This document shows, piece by piece, positions 25,585 to 34,229 of a stretch of 64,000 bases of DNA (position 1 is its first letter; each line of letters begins with the position of its first letter). The notes beneath the pieces were generated by a model. That model was not told where the DNA came from, did no database searches, and worked only from the letters and a program-made list of their open reading frames with translations. The DNA is from JANOSH01 sp031415695 (GTDB lineage: Bacteria > Actinomycetota > Acidimicrobiia > Acidimicrobiales > Ilumatobacteraceae), in NCBI GenBank assembly GCA_031415695.1, contig JANOSH010000056.1, positions 179,596 to 243,595 on the forward strand. The letters are read 5' to 3'. Both the position numbers and the translations under genes were made by a program.

Positions 25585-26664
25585 CTACGATTCCTGAGCG
25601 GGGGCGGCGAGGATATCGGCTGCCAGGTCTCGCTTGGACACGCAGCGTTCTAACGCCGTGTCGAGGCTGAACCGAGGCGACCAGCCAAGGGCTGATTTTG
25701 CCCGTTGGTTCGAGTATCGGAACGACTTGAAGCGGGCATCGATCTGGGCGGGTACGGCGACGCCAGGAAGTTTCGCTCGCCCTTTGAACACCCGAACGTT
25801 GACTGCCTGAGCGGCGACGGCGGCAGCCTTCATCACCTGGAACGGAACCTTCACATACCGAGGGAAGGTGATGGAGTCCGAACCTATCGCCAGCACCTTC
25901 AGTTTGTTCACGTACTCGTCCTGAGTTGGCAAGTGATCATCGACCAGGTTGATTACCAGGCCATCGATGTCACCTACGGGTGCATTGGCGGGCGAATGAA
26001 GATGCTGGGCAGCTAGCGCAATGGCGTCGGCGACATTCTCGACATACACGATAGGCGGGCGTACTTTGCTACCGATGCGTAAGTAGACAGGACCTAGATC
26101 GCCACCGAGCAGTGGGTGCCATTCCTCGCCCCTTCCGTAAATCATGCCGGGACGAATCATCACCATGCGGTTGCCTGGTAGAGCGCCAAAGTCTTGGTAC
26201 AACTCGTCCTGGTACATCTTGGTTTCGGTGTACTCGTCGCGGCCCTTCGGATTAGTTACCACCGGTGCCGATTCGTCGAACAACGAACCGGCTTTCAACG
26301 CCGCGTATTCGTACACCGAGAACGTGCTGATGGCTACCAGTTCGGTGACGTTCGCAGCCTGAGCGGCCTTCAGAAGGTTCTCGGTACCGACGACGGTACC
26401 GGCGAAACGGGAGAAGTAGTCGCCGCCTTTTACGGCGGCCAAATGCACGATGACGTCGTGGCCGCTCATGGCGTCTGCGAGCCCGAGACCGGTACTGAGT
26501 TCACCACGAGCCACCGTCACATGGCCGGTTTCGATGGCGGTTTGCAGAGTGGCTACCGGCGACGTAGGCCGAACGAACGCTGTGACCTCGTGGCCGTTGG
26601 CGACCAGACGGGCAACGACATAGCGGCCGACGAACCCGGTAGCCCCGGTGACAAAAACTTTCAT
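25585..26664 (-). CDS. NAD-dependent epimerase/dehydratase, extended SDR
   Basis: A 359-residue nucleotide-sugar-type enzyme. FVTGATGFVGRYVVARL binds NAD(P), and YTETKMYQDELY gives the YxxxK catalytic pair. The long C-terminal part, with RFKSFRYSNQRAKSALGW, is like NDP-sugar or sterol-type (3-beta-HSD-like) extended SDRs. ATG 26664 overlaps the stop of the Gfo/Idh gene (ATGA); the longer frame reaching 27150 runs antisense through that gene's frame and is rejected. Confidence 0.85.
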   Translation of the reverse strand: MKVFVTGATGFVGRYVVARLVANGHEVTAFVRPTSPVATLQTAIETGHVTVARGELSTGLGLADAMSGHDVIVHLAAVKGGDYFSRFAGTVVGTENLLKAAQAANVTELVAISTFSVYEYAALKAGSLFDESAPVVTNPKGRDEYTETKMYQDELYQDFGALPGNRMVMIRPGMIYGRGEEWHPLLGGDLGPVYLRIGSKVRPPIVYVENVADAIALAAQHLHSPANAPVGDIDGLVINLVDDHLPTQDEYVNKLKVLAIGSDSITFPRYVKVPFQVMKAAAVAAQAVNVRVFKGRAKLPGVAVPAQIDARFKSFRYSNQRAKSALGWSPRFSLDTALERCVSKRDLAADILAAPAQES

Positions 26665-27767
26665 TGTGTTGCCCCTTGAGTGAGGCGCATTTGACCGACC
26701 ATCCGGTCGATCAGTTGGGCCGCGGTAATGATGTCTCGCGGCGTAACCGGCGGTGTGGTTCCCGCGGCAAATGCTGTGTACGTCTCGTCGAGGAATCGAG
26801 CTAACCCGTGATACGGCGAGTGTTGCAAGAGCTTCTGGCCGAAGTTGCGGAACCCAGCCCGGGCGAGTGACGCACCGTTCACGACATGGTTTGCGATGGG
26901 CGTGAGCTGCGAACCAACGGCTCGGGCCTTGCGGATATCGAGGAAGGGGTGGAACAGATCGGTCGACATTTGGCCCTCGCTTCCTCGCACGATGATGCCA
27001 AATGAATCGGGTGATGTTTGAGCCGAGAAACGGAGGCGACCATGTACGGAGCCGTTGGCATGATGGCCAACGAGAACAGTGTCGAGATCGTCGACTTTGA
27101 ACAAATCGCCGCCGCCATGGTTGGACCACGTTGCCGACACCGTGTCCCATGTTGCGTGGTCACTCAAGTGGTCGAGCAGATACACCATGTGAGTGAGCAC
27201 ATCGTGAATGACGCCAGCTGGCATCTTGTGAATGGCGTTCGGGAGGTTCTCGTCGGCGAACCGGCCCTTGGGATCGCGCACAGGCAAGGCCATTCGGATT
27301 TCGACTTCACGCACCGTGCCGATGGTTCCTGCGACACGGTTGTCGTGCATCGTGACAACGTCGTCATTGAAGCGATAGTTGTGATTTTCGACAAGGTGTC
27401 GCTTCGCCAGACTTGCATGGTTCAGGAGCGCTACGGCTTCGTCGGATGTGGCCGTCATGGGCTTCTCGCAGATGACGTGTGCCCCATGATCGAGAGCCAT
27501 GCGAGCGAGGAACCCGTGGGAGTTGGGGGGCGTAAGGATATGCACGACATCGGCATTGACGATGTCGAGCATGGCAGCAGCATCGGTGAACGAACCACCG
27601 GCATCGTGTCGGCGGGCGGCGACCTTGGCTGACACCGGTGATAGGTCGCACACCCCGACGAGATTGGCCCGTGGGGAACTCGACAGAAACGCCAGATGCT
27701 GTGCACTAATTGCGCCCGTGCCGATGACGGCAGCGCGCAATGGTCGGTCGGATTGGTTTAACGGCAC
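26661..27767 (-). CDS. Gfo/Idh/MocA family oxidoreductase
   Basis: A 368-residue NAD(P)-dependent oxidoreductase starting with GTG. The Rossmann motif is AVIGTGAISAQHLAFL, and HVICEKPMT carries the conserved EKP signature with the catalytic Lys. The C-terminal alpha/beta domain is complete. Members oxidise sugars or sugar derivatives. It heads the group Gfo/Idh, epimerase and GT4, whose genes overlap or nearly touch, suggesting one operon for sugar modification and transfer. Confidence 0.87.
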   Translation of the reverse strand: MPLNQSDRPLRAAVIGTGAISAQHLAFLSSSPRANLVGVCDLSPVSAKVAARRHDAGGSFTDAAAMLDIVNADVVHILTPPNSHGFLARMALDHGAHVICEKPMTATSDEAVALLNHASLAKRHLVENHNYRFNDDVVTMHDNRVAGTIGTVREVEIRMALPVRDPKGRFADENLPNAIHKMPAGVIHDVLTHMVYLLDHLSDHATWDTVSATWSNHGGGDLFKVDDLDTVLVGHHANGSVHGRLRFSAQTSPDSFGIIVRGSEGQMSTDLFHPFLDIRKARAVGSQLTPIANHVVNGASLARAGFRNFGQKLLQHSPYHGLARFLDETYTAFAAGTTPPVTPRDIITAAQLIDRMVGQMRLTQGATQ

Positions 27768-27850
27768 CGGTCGACAGTAGCGGAACCGCCCGCCGTGGTC
27801 GTGAGGCTATGGACCCAAGCAGTCGCGGCTGGCAGGCCCAGACCCACCAA

Positions 27851-27917
27851 ATCCGCAACAGTTGCGAACACGGCCGGCTGTAGGTGCGCCAAAAACGCAA
27901 CAGTTGCGAACACGGCC
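27851..27917 (-). repeat. Paired dyad repeats after the acetoin-type operon
   Basis: Two units, 27851-27875 and 27893-27917, 42 bp apart. On the plus strand each contains GCAACAGTTGC (27855-27865 and 27897-27907) followed by GAACACGGCC. Read on the minus strand they follow the E2 gene in the same orientation in which the units at 7357-7421 follow atpC. The unit at 27846-27875 matches the one at 7397-7426 in 27 of 30 positions. The remainder of 27768-27934 has no gene. Confidence 0.65.
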
Positions 27918-27934
27918 GTTTTGTGGGGCGCGGG

Positions 27935-29338
27935 TTAGTCGAGCTGCGCGGGATCTTCTAGGAGACGCTTAATGGTTCCCGTAAACTCTGCGGCCGGGGT
28001 GCCGTCGAAAACGCGGTGATCCCACGTAAGGCTGAGGGTGAGCCGGGTGACCTTACGGGGCGCGTCGCTGTCCCAGGCCACGTCGTCGCGCAGTCGGCCG
28101 ACACCGAGAATTGCCGAGTTTGGCGGATTGATCACCGGCGTGAACCCGTCGACGCCATACATACCAAGCGCTGTTACCGAGAACGTGCCGCCCTCCAGAT
28201 CGGCAAGGGCCAACTTGCCGGCCCGAGCGGCCGTTGCCAGCCGGGTCGTTTCGGTCGACAGATCGGCGAGTGACTGCTGGTCGGTGTGGTGCGTGACCGG
28301 AACAATGAGCCCGTTGTCGAGCGCCACGGCCATGCCTACATGAATGTCGGGCAGCAATGCCACGCCATCAGCGGTGATCATCGAGTTCACGGTGGGGTGC
28401 TGGCGTAACGCTAGTGCGGCAGCCTTGATGACGTAGTCGGTGAACCCGGGCGGCGGGCCGAGAGTTTTGCGACGATTGCGGTCGGCAACCGCGGCATCCA
28501 TGTCGACGTCCATGAACAACGTGAGTTGCGCCATGTCTGCAAGCGAGGCGTACATGCGTTTGGCGATAGTGCCGCGCATGCCTGTGAGCGGCACGATCTT
28601 TGTTGGTGGCTGCAGTGCCGCCGGAGCGACGGACGGCACGGCGGGTAGAACGCCAGGTGCCGCAGCGGGCTGTGATAGCGCCCGAGCTATGAGACTACGG
28701 GCGTACTCGGCCACATCTTCGCGGCCGACCATGCCGTCGGGCGACGCCGTACCTACGGCCGCCAGGTTGACACCAAGGAGCTTGGCCAGTTGCACGGCCG
28801 CGGGTGACGCCGAGGTTGAAGCCGCAGGCAGAGCAGCGGTCGACCAGGTAGCGGCCGGTTGGCCACCGGCCGGGCGACTGGCGGCAGCACGCTCGATGTC
28901 TTCCGACACGATGCGACAATCGGGGCCCGTGCCCACAACCGTGTCGGCATCGACGCCGAGTTCTCGAGCCACTCGGCGTGCGTTGGGTGAGATCAGTAAC
29001 CGGCCTTGACGGGCAACACGAGTAACCGGTTGAGCGACCGCAGCGACCGGCGCGCCACTCGGGGCAACCGACGGCGACGACGCAGCGCTAGGAGCGGTCT
29101 CGCCCGGGGCTAGTAGCCATCCGATGAGTGTTCCGCACGGGAAGACCCCACCGACATCGCCTACCTGTTTGAGGATGCCTGAACCACTGCACTCGACCTC
29201 GGTCTCGGTCTTGTCGGTCTCGATAACAAGGACAGCTTGGCCTTGCGTGACCTCCGTGCCATCGGGCACCATCCAGCTCAGAATGGTGCCCTGCTCCATT
29301 GTTAGGCCCAGCTTGGGCATCTGGAACTCGGTTGCCAT
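27935..29338 (-). CDS. acoC: 2-oxo acid dehydrogenase E2 acyltransferase, acetoin-type operon
   Basis: A 467-residue dihydrolipoamide acyltransferase. One lipoyl domain (residues 1-78) has the lipoylated Lys43 in ETDKTETEVE. Two peripheral-subunit-binding-like domains follow: 115-150 (ISPNARRVARELGVD) and 178-212 (SPAAVQLAKLLGVN). The catalytic domain (about 235-467) ends with the active-site SLTWDHRVFDG. ATG 29338 overlaps the stop of the AcoX-like gene, so an upstream start is rejected. The product may transfer acetyl groups from acetoin or an acyl group from a related oxo acid to CoA. Confidence 0.85.
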   Translation of the reverse strand: MATEFQMPKLGLTMEQGTILSWMVPDGTEVTQGQAVLVIETDKTETEVECSGSGILKQVGDVGGVFPCGTLIGWLLAPGETAPSAASSPSVAPSGAPVAAVAQPVTRVARQGRLLISPNARRVARELGVDADTVVGTGPDCRIVSEDIERAAASRPAGGQPAATWSTAALPAASTSASPAAVQLAKLLGVNLAAVGTASPDGMVGREDVAEYARSLIARALSQPAAAPGVLPAVPSVAPAALQPPTKIVPLTGMRGTIAKRMYASLADMAQLTLFMDVDMDAAVADRNRRKTLGPPPGFTDYVIKAAALALRQHPTVNSMITADGVALLPDIHVGMAVALDNGLIVPVTHHTDQQSLADLSTETTRLATAARAGKLALADLEGGTFSVTALGMYGVDGFTPVINPPNSAILGVGRLRDDVAWDSDAPRKVTRLTLSLTWDHRVFDGTPAAEFTGTIKRLLEDPAQLD

Positions 29339-30345
29339 CAGTGACTCCTTATCGACTGGCACGCGCTGCCACGTAGGACAGCCATGGTGTGGCGAACATC
29401 GATGACGTGCGGGCCGTCTCGACTAATGGTGATGTTGACTGTGTCTCCGCTCGACAGCACATGGTCACGTTCACCGTCGAACGCCAAAGCGCCTGGCCCG
29501 GTGAGAGAAATGTTGGTGATGACGCCGTGCGAAACAACGTTGACGGTCGCATACGAACCGGGTGCAATCGGCACCCGATGTGCGGTGCCAGCCGCGCCCA
29601 GAACCACCGACACGGCCCCAGGTTCGCGCCGGCTAAGCGGATGGCATGACGCTGCAATCGAGGACAACCCGACCGTGGTTGGTTCGGCGATGGTAGCGAT
29701 GACGTGGCGCACTGTGGACGCGTCCCAAACGGCCCGCGACCCGGTAAAGGACGATTCGACAAGCACAAGGTCGACGAGCGCCAAATCGTCGCGCCCATCG
29801 GGAAACCGAACATGGATAACCTTCGCCCGATTCGAGACATCGCCTAGGGGCACTGTTCCGCTCGCAACCAGACCAGCAGCGTGACCAGCGATGGTCGATT
29901 CGATCATGACCGGGAACACGTTGTTGGTGCCGGTGGAGATGGAGATGAGTGGCACGTCGAGCCATCCGAGGGCAACGTCTCGGTTAGTGCCGTCGCCGCC
30001 CAGCACAATGAGGGCCCCGACGTTCTCGTCACGAAGATGTCGGGCAATGGCAGTGGTATCGCCGCGTGTTCCAAACACCGCGTCGTCGAGGACCAAAAGT
30101 TCGGCGGGAAGGTCGAGCCCTTCGATGGCGCGGTGACACAAATTGTGGCTATCGGGGGAGAGTAGAACCCGCGTTGCTCCGCCCTCGACCGCGCCAACGA
30201 CGGCGCGGCGAACTACACCGATCTTGGCAGCATCCGATGTTGGCGACGCGTTGGCGACAAGTCGCCGAACGTCTTTGCCTGCTAGCGGGTTGGCAATAAC
30301 ACCTACGGTCGCGACACCGCCGGGCGGTCTGGCCGCTGCCGTCAC
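29338..30345 (-). CDS. acoX: AcoX-like ATP-NAD kinase family protein
   Basis: A 335-residue member of the ATP-NAD kinase fold: GVIANPLAGKDVRRL at the start, and VLGGDGTNRDVA near residue 115 matches the GGDGT nucleotide site. In acetoin catabolic operons acoX lies next to the E1 and E2 genes, as here, and has no proven function. It overlaps both neighbours by ATGA. The second half is beta-rich as in NAD kinases. Activity on NAD is not established. Confidence 0.8.
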   Translation of the reverse strand: MTAAARPPGGVATVGVIANPLAGKDVRRLVANASPTSDAAKIGVVRRAVVGAVEGGATRVLLSPDSHNLCHRAIEGLDLPAELLVLDDAVFGTRGDTTAIARHLRDENVGALIVLGGDGTNRDVALGWLDVPLISISTGTNNVFPVMIESTIAGHAAGLVASGTVPLGDVSNRAKVIHVRFPDGRDDLALVDLVLVESSFTGSRAVWDASTVRHVIATIAEPTTVGLSSIAASCHPLSRREPGAVSVVLGAAGTAHRVPIAPGSYATVNVVSHGVITNISLTGPGALAFDGERDHVLSSGDTVNITISRDGPHVIDVRHTMAVLRGSACQSIRSH

Positions 30346-31346
30346 GAGCCGACGAGCAAGCCGCGAACACCTTCGACGATGGCGGCGGTGTTCGGCACGT
30401 AGTGCTGCTCGAGTGCCGGGCTGAATGGCACCGGCGAGAACGGAGCCCCGATGCGCGCGACGGGAGCGTCGAGATAGTCGAATGCCATCTCTTGAATTTG
30501 CGCTGCGATCTCGGCGCCCAGACCACCGAAGCGAACCGCTTCGTGCACGACTACAACCCGGTTGGTTTTGCGGGCGGAATCGATGAGTGTGTCGGAGTCG
30601 AGCGGCTGCAACGTGCGAGGGTCGATGACCTCACAGTCGATACCTTCCTCGGCCAACTGAGCGGCCGCAGCGAGCGACTCACCGACCATTCGACCAATGG
30701 CCACGATTGTGACGTCGTTGCCTGGCCGGTTGATTGAGGCCGTGCCGAGGGGGATGCTGTAGAGCTCCTCGGGGACCACGCCGGTCATTCCCAAAAGCCG
30801 CTTGTTCTTCACCATGACCGTGGGGTTGTCTTCCCGAATACACGAGACCATGAGGCCTTTCATGTCGTACGGGTTGGAGGGGTACACCACCTTCAGACCG
30901 GGCACATGACACAGCCAGGCTTCAAGGCTTTGGCTATGTTGTGCAGCCGCCGACAACCCCGCGCCGCCGGCTGTTGTGATGGTGAGCGGCAGGGTGGCAC
31001 TGCCACCAAACATGTACTTGAGTTTGGCAGCCTGGTTGACGATTTGGTCCATGGCGACGCAGATGAAGTCCATGAACATGAGGTCGACGATGGGCCGTAA
31101 GCCAGTGACGGCCGAGCCGATACCGAGGCCGACGATGGCTTGTTCGCTGATGGGTGTATCGACTACCCGTCGTTCCCCGAACTCTTTTTGGAGCCCGTTG
31201 AATGTGCCAAAGACACCGCCGAACGCGCCGATGTCTTCGCCAGCACAAAAGATGTTCTCGTCGAGCCGCATACATTGGCGAACGGCTTCGTTGAAGGCTT
31301 GCACGTAACCAATTGTGCGTTCCGCGGTAGGTGCTGGGGTGCTCAT
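30342..31346 (-). CDS. acoB: 2-oxo acid/acetoin dehydrogenase E1 beta subunit
   Basis: A 334-residue transketolase-like beta subunit. RTIGYVQAFNEAVRQCMRLD and FCAGEDIGAFGGVFG near the N-terminus, and RVVDTPISEQAIVGLGIGSA are typical. The C-terminal domain has DPRTLQPLDSDTL and VVHEAVRFGGLGAEI. It forms the alpha2beta2 E1 with the preceding gene and is overlapped by it (ATGA). Acetoin specificity is inferred from acoX; pyruvate or a branched-chain oxo acid is possible. Confidence 0.87.
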   Translation of the reverse strand: MSTPAPTAERTIGYVQAFNEAVRQCMRLDENIFCAGEDIGAFGGVFGTFNGLQKEFGERRVVDTPISEQAIVGLGIGSAVTGLRPIVDLMFMDFICVAMDQIVNQAAKLKYMFGGSATLPLTITTAGGAGLSAAAQHSQSLEAWLCHVPGLKVVYPSNPYDMKGLMVSCIREDNPTVMVKNKRLLGMTGVVPEELYSIPLGTASINRPGNDVTIVAIGRMVGESLAAAAQLAEEGIDCEVIDPRTLQPLDSDTLIDSARKTNRVVVVHEAVRFGGLGAEIAAQIQEMAFDYLDAPVARIGAPFSPVPFSPALEQHYVPNTAAIVEGVRGLLVGS

Positions 31347-32317
31347 GGCATCACCGTGTAGACGTCGGCCATCATCTGATCGATGGTGGGATAGGGGCTG
31401 TCTTCCGCGAACTGGATGGCATCGTCGATGTCGGCTCGTAACTCGGTCCAGATGCCATCGATTTCGGCCCGGGTCATGGTGCCAGCCTGGATGAGGCGGG
31501 CTTCGAGCGAGAAGATCGGGTCACGTTCTTTCCACTTGGCTACCTCGTCGTCGGACCGGTATTTCAGGCCGAGGTTTTGTACGCCGTGATGGTTGTAGAA
31601 ACGGTAGGTTTTTGCCTCGATAAGCGAGGGGCCGTCGCCGTCCCGGGCCCGGGCCACTGCCTCGTGAGCAGCTTCGTACACGGCAACAGCGTCCATGCCA
31701 TCGACGATGACTCCGGGCATGCCGTATCCCTGTGCCCGATCGACGATGTCGGTGATGGCCATGGTCTTGTGACGTGGCGTGAACTCGCCGTATTCGTTGT
31801 TCTCGCAGGCAAACACGATGGGGAGTTTGAGCGCGTTGGCCATGTTGGCAGCCTCGTGGAATGCGCCAATATTGGTGGAACCATCGCCGAAGAACGCAAC
31901 TGCGACGTTACCGTTGCCTTTGTACTTGTTGGCGAAAGCGGCACCGACCGCAATGGGCGAACCGGCACCCACGATGCCGTTGGCGCCGAGCATGCCAACG
32001 TCGAGCGAGCTGATGTGCATGGAGCCGCCCTTGCCCTTGCAGTACCCGGTGGATTTGGCCATGAGTTCAGCCATCATCGGGCGGAACTGGCCACCTTTCG
32101 CGACCAGGTGACCGTGGCCACGGTGGGTGGAAGTGATCTGGTCGTCGTCGCTCAGGTTGGCGCAAACGCCTGACGCGACCGCCTCTTCACCGACATAGAG
32201 ATGGAGGAAGCCAGGAAGCTTGGCTGCTTCGGCTAAGCGACCGGCGGCCTCTTCGAACAGACGAATTCGCACCATGCGCCGGTGCAGGTCGTAGAGCACT
32301 TCTTTGGACGGTTCCAT
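31343..32317 (-). CDS. acoA: 2-oxo acid/acetoin dehydrogenase E1 alpha subunit
   Basis: A 324-residue thiamine-diphosphate-dependent alpha subunit. The ThDP motif runs from FFGDGSTNIGAFHEAANMA to VFACENN near residues 145-180. YRFYNHHGVQNLG and KSTGYCKGKGGSMHIS are family blocks. It is the first gene of the operon E1 alpha, E1 beta, AcoX, E2; no E3 gene is present in the window. Divergent from the histidine kinase gene, with 59 bp between the starts. Confidence 0.87.
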   Translation of the reverse strand: MEPSKEVLYDLHRRMVRIRLFEEAAGRLAEAAKLPGFLHLYVGEEAVASGVCANLSDDDQITSTHRGHGHLVAKGGQFRPMMAELMAKSTGYCKGKGGSMHISSLDVGMLGANGIVGAGSPIAVGAAFANKYKGNGNVAVAFFGDGSTNIGAFHEAANMANALKLPIVFACENNEYGEFTPRHKTMAITDIVDRAQGYGMPGVIVDGMDAVAVYEAAHEAVARARDGDGPSLIEAKTYRFYNHHGVQNLGLKYRSDDEVAKWKERDPIFSLEARLIQAGTMTRAEIDGIWTELRADIDDAIQFAEDSPYPTIDQMMADVYTVMP

Positions 32318-32376
32318 TCCTTATAGTTTGGGCTACCGGCTCGGTGCGACTCGCATCGAGGCACCAGAATGGAGCA

Positions 32377-33564
32377 ATGCACCCAGTCGCGATCATCGCA
32401 TTTGTGGCGTTTGCGGCCATCGCCGGCTGCTTCGTCGGACTGCGGTTAGCCGCCCGCCGGCTCCGTCGGCTCACGAGCGAGCTATATCCACAGGTCAGTT
32501 GGCGTCGATCGACAACACTGGCTTCGTCCCTCGACAACCTTCGTGTTGCAGCCGGGCAAGGCGACACTCAGTTACACGATACCCAGGCGAACACCGACCG
32601 GCTTCGATTGGCGCTCGATTCGTTCCCGTTCGGATTTGTGGTGTTTCGCGGGCCGTTTAGGGACCTGCAGAATCACTCGGCTGAGACGTTGTTGGCGGAA
32701 CCACTTCGCGGACCAGTTGTCCGGGAGGTGGTAGCACGACTGCGAGGTGTAGCCAGTAGCACGATGCGCCCGGCCATCGAAGAGATCGAGTTCAATACTC
32801 CGCAGCGTTTGGTGGTGTCTATTACCGCTAGTCCTGTTGATCGTCGTGACACGGTGGCAGTGGTCATCGAGGATGTCACCGGTCGCAATCGGCTCGAAAA
32901 CGTGCGCCGGGATTTCGTTGCGAACATCAGTCACGAGCTCCAAACCCCAATTGGAGCCCTGGCGCTTCTCGCCGAAACAATTGCGGGTGAGAATGAACCG
33001 GCCATTATCGAGCCGTTGGCTCTGCGACTCACAGAGCAAGCCCACCGGGTCAGTCACATTATCGGCGATCTACTCGAGCTATCCCGGCTTGAAGCTGGCC
33101 AGGTGATCGAGCGACGAGCCGTGACGGTCGCCAGGCTGTTCGACCAAGCAAGTGAACGGGTGCAGCCATTAGCTACTGAGCGAAACGTTCAACTGGTGGT
33201 CGACGATCCCGGCTCGCTGTCGGTCAGCGTCGACGAGCGTCAACTCGTCACCGCTGTAGCGCATCTTGTCGACAACGCAGTTCGCTACTCGCCGGTGGGT
33301 GGCGTTGTCAGACTGTCTGCAATTGGCAGCGAGCAGTTGGTCGAGCTGGTAGTCAAGGACACCGGCATGGGCATACCGTCGTACGCGCTTGAGCGGGTGT
33401 TTGAACGGTTTTATCGAGTCGACCAGGCCCGGCATCGTGAAACAGGGGGCACCGGCCTCGGGCTTGCCATTGTTCGTCACGTTGCGATCAATCACGGCGG
33501 GTCCGTGAATGTGGTGTCGGTTGAGGGCGAAGGCAGCGAATTCCGAGTCGAACTGCCCCTGTGA
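32377..33564 (+). CDS. Sensor histidine kinase, SenX3/PhoR-like
   Basis: A 395-residue kinase with one N-terminal membrane helix (VAIIAFVAFAAIAGCFVGLRL) and a PAS-like region at about 75-180. HisKA follows with FVANISHELQTPIGALALLAE, then HATPase with DNAVRYSPVGG, VKDTGMGIP and GGTGLGLAIV. ATG 32377 has GGAG 4 bases upstream. The short transmembrane head and PAS resemble SenX3, the phosphate sensor. The response regulator normally beside it is missing; the next genes are a PhoU-like protein and a phosphate transporter. Confidence 0.88.
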   Translation: MHPVAIIAFVAFAAIAGCFVGLRLAARRLRRLTSELYPQVSWRRSTTLASSLDNLRVAAGQGDTQLHDTQANTDRLRLALDSFPFGFVVFRGPFRDLQNHSAETLLAEPLRGPVVREVVARLRGVASSTMRPAIEEIEFNTPQRLVVSITASPVDRRDTVAVVIEDVTGRNRLENVRRDFVANISHELQTPIGALALLAETIAGENEPAIIEPLALRLTEQAHRVSHIIGDLLELSRLEAGQVIERRAVTVARLFDQASERVQPLATERNVQLVVDDPGSLSVSVDERQLVTAVAHLVDNAVRYSPVGGVVRLSAIGSEQLVELVVKDTGMGIPSYALERVFERFYRVDQARHRETGGTGLGLAIVRHVAINHGGSVNVVSVEGEGSEFRVELPL

Positions 33565-33608
33565 GTCCGTTTTCGAGCGGCTAGCGCCATCACGTATGCT
33601 CACCGGCT

Positions 33609-34226
33609 ATGCGCTTTCGGCTGATTCCACGTGATGAAGGTTTTTACCCGTTGTTCGAAGCGGCTGCAGCTAACTCACTTGCGTGTTCCAAGGAGCTACA
33701 GCGAGTCTTCAAGAATCTTCCACTGTCGCAAGCCGATGTCGATCAGGTCGTTGCCCTGGAGCGTAAGGGCGACGAGATCACTAGAGCCATCCTTGGCCGA
33801 CTGAACGGTGCGCTCGTCACTCCATTCGACCGAGACGATATCTACAAGCTCGCCGACCGTCTCGACGACAGCCTCGACGACATGCGGGCCGCCGCCGACA
33901 GTGCGTTCCTGCATCAGGTCGACGGAACACTCCCCGGCCTCGATGAACTCACCGGAATTCTGGTTTTGGCCTGCGAAGCGGCCGAACGGCTCATGGGCAA
34001 ATTGCGCAGCCTTCGAGACCTCGACAGTGACCTGCAAGTCATCGACAAGCTCGAGTCCGATGGCGACGCAGTGAACCGCAAGACCGTTGCCGAGCTTTTT
34101 TCGGGTCGGTACGATGCGCTCGACGTGCTGAAGTGGAAAGACGTTGTGGAAGCAGTGGAGCAGGGCATCAATGCCCTCGAGGGTGTGGCCGACCTCGTGT
34201 CGTCCATCGCCATCAAGCACGCCTAG
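33609..34226 (+). CDS. DUF47/PhoU-like regulator of the Pit transporter
   Basis: A 205-residue all-helical protein. MRFRLIPRDEGFYPLFEAAA at the start and the repeated pattern of LExxGDEI (residues about 55) and LESDGDAVNRK (near 155) are the DUF47 signature, with conserved acidic residues that bind metal in PhoU folds. These proteins are encoded next to PiT transporters and modulate phosphate uptake. It is separated from the Pit gene by 3 bp, and from the kinase by 44 bp. Confidence 0.9.
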   Translation: MRFRLIPRDEGFYPLFEAAAANSLACSKELQRVFKNLPLSQADVDQVVALERKGDEITRAILGRLNGALVTPFDRDDIYKLADRLDDSLDDMRAAADSAFLHQVDGTLPGLDELTGILVLACEAAERLMGKLRSLRDLDSDLQVIDKLESDGDAVNRKTVAELFSGRYDALDVLKWKDVVEAVEQGINALEGVADLVSSIAIKHA

Positions 34227-34229
34227 CTA

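Noticed and set aside
26665..27150. N-terminal extension of the epimerase frame
   Set aside because: The conserved NAD-binding start is at 26664, and the extension overlaps the Gfo/Idh gene in another frame.
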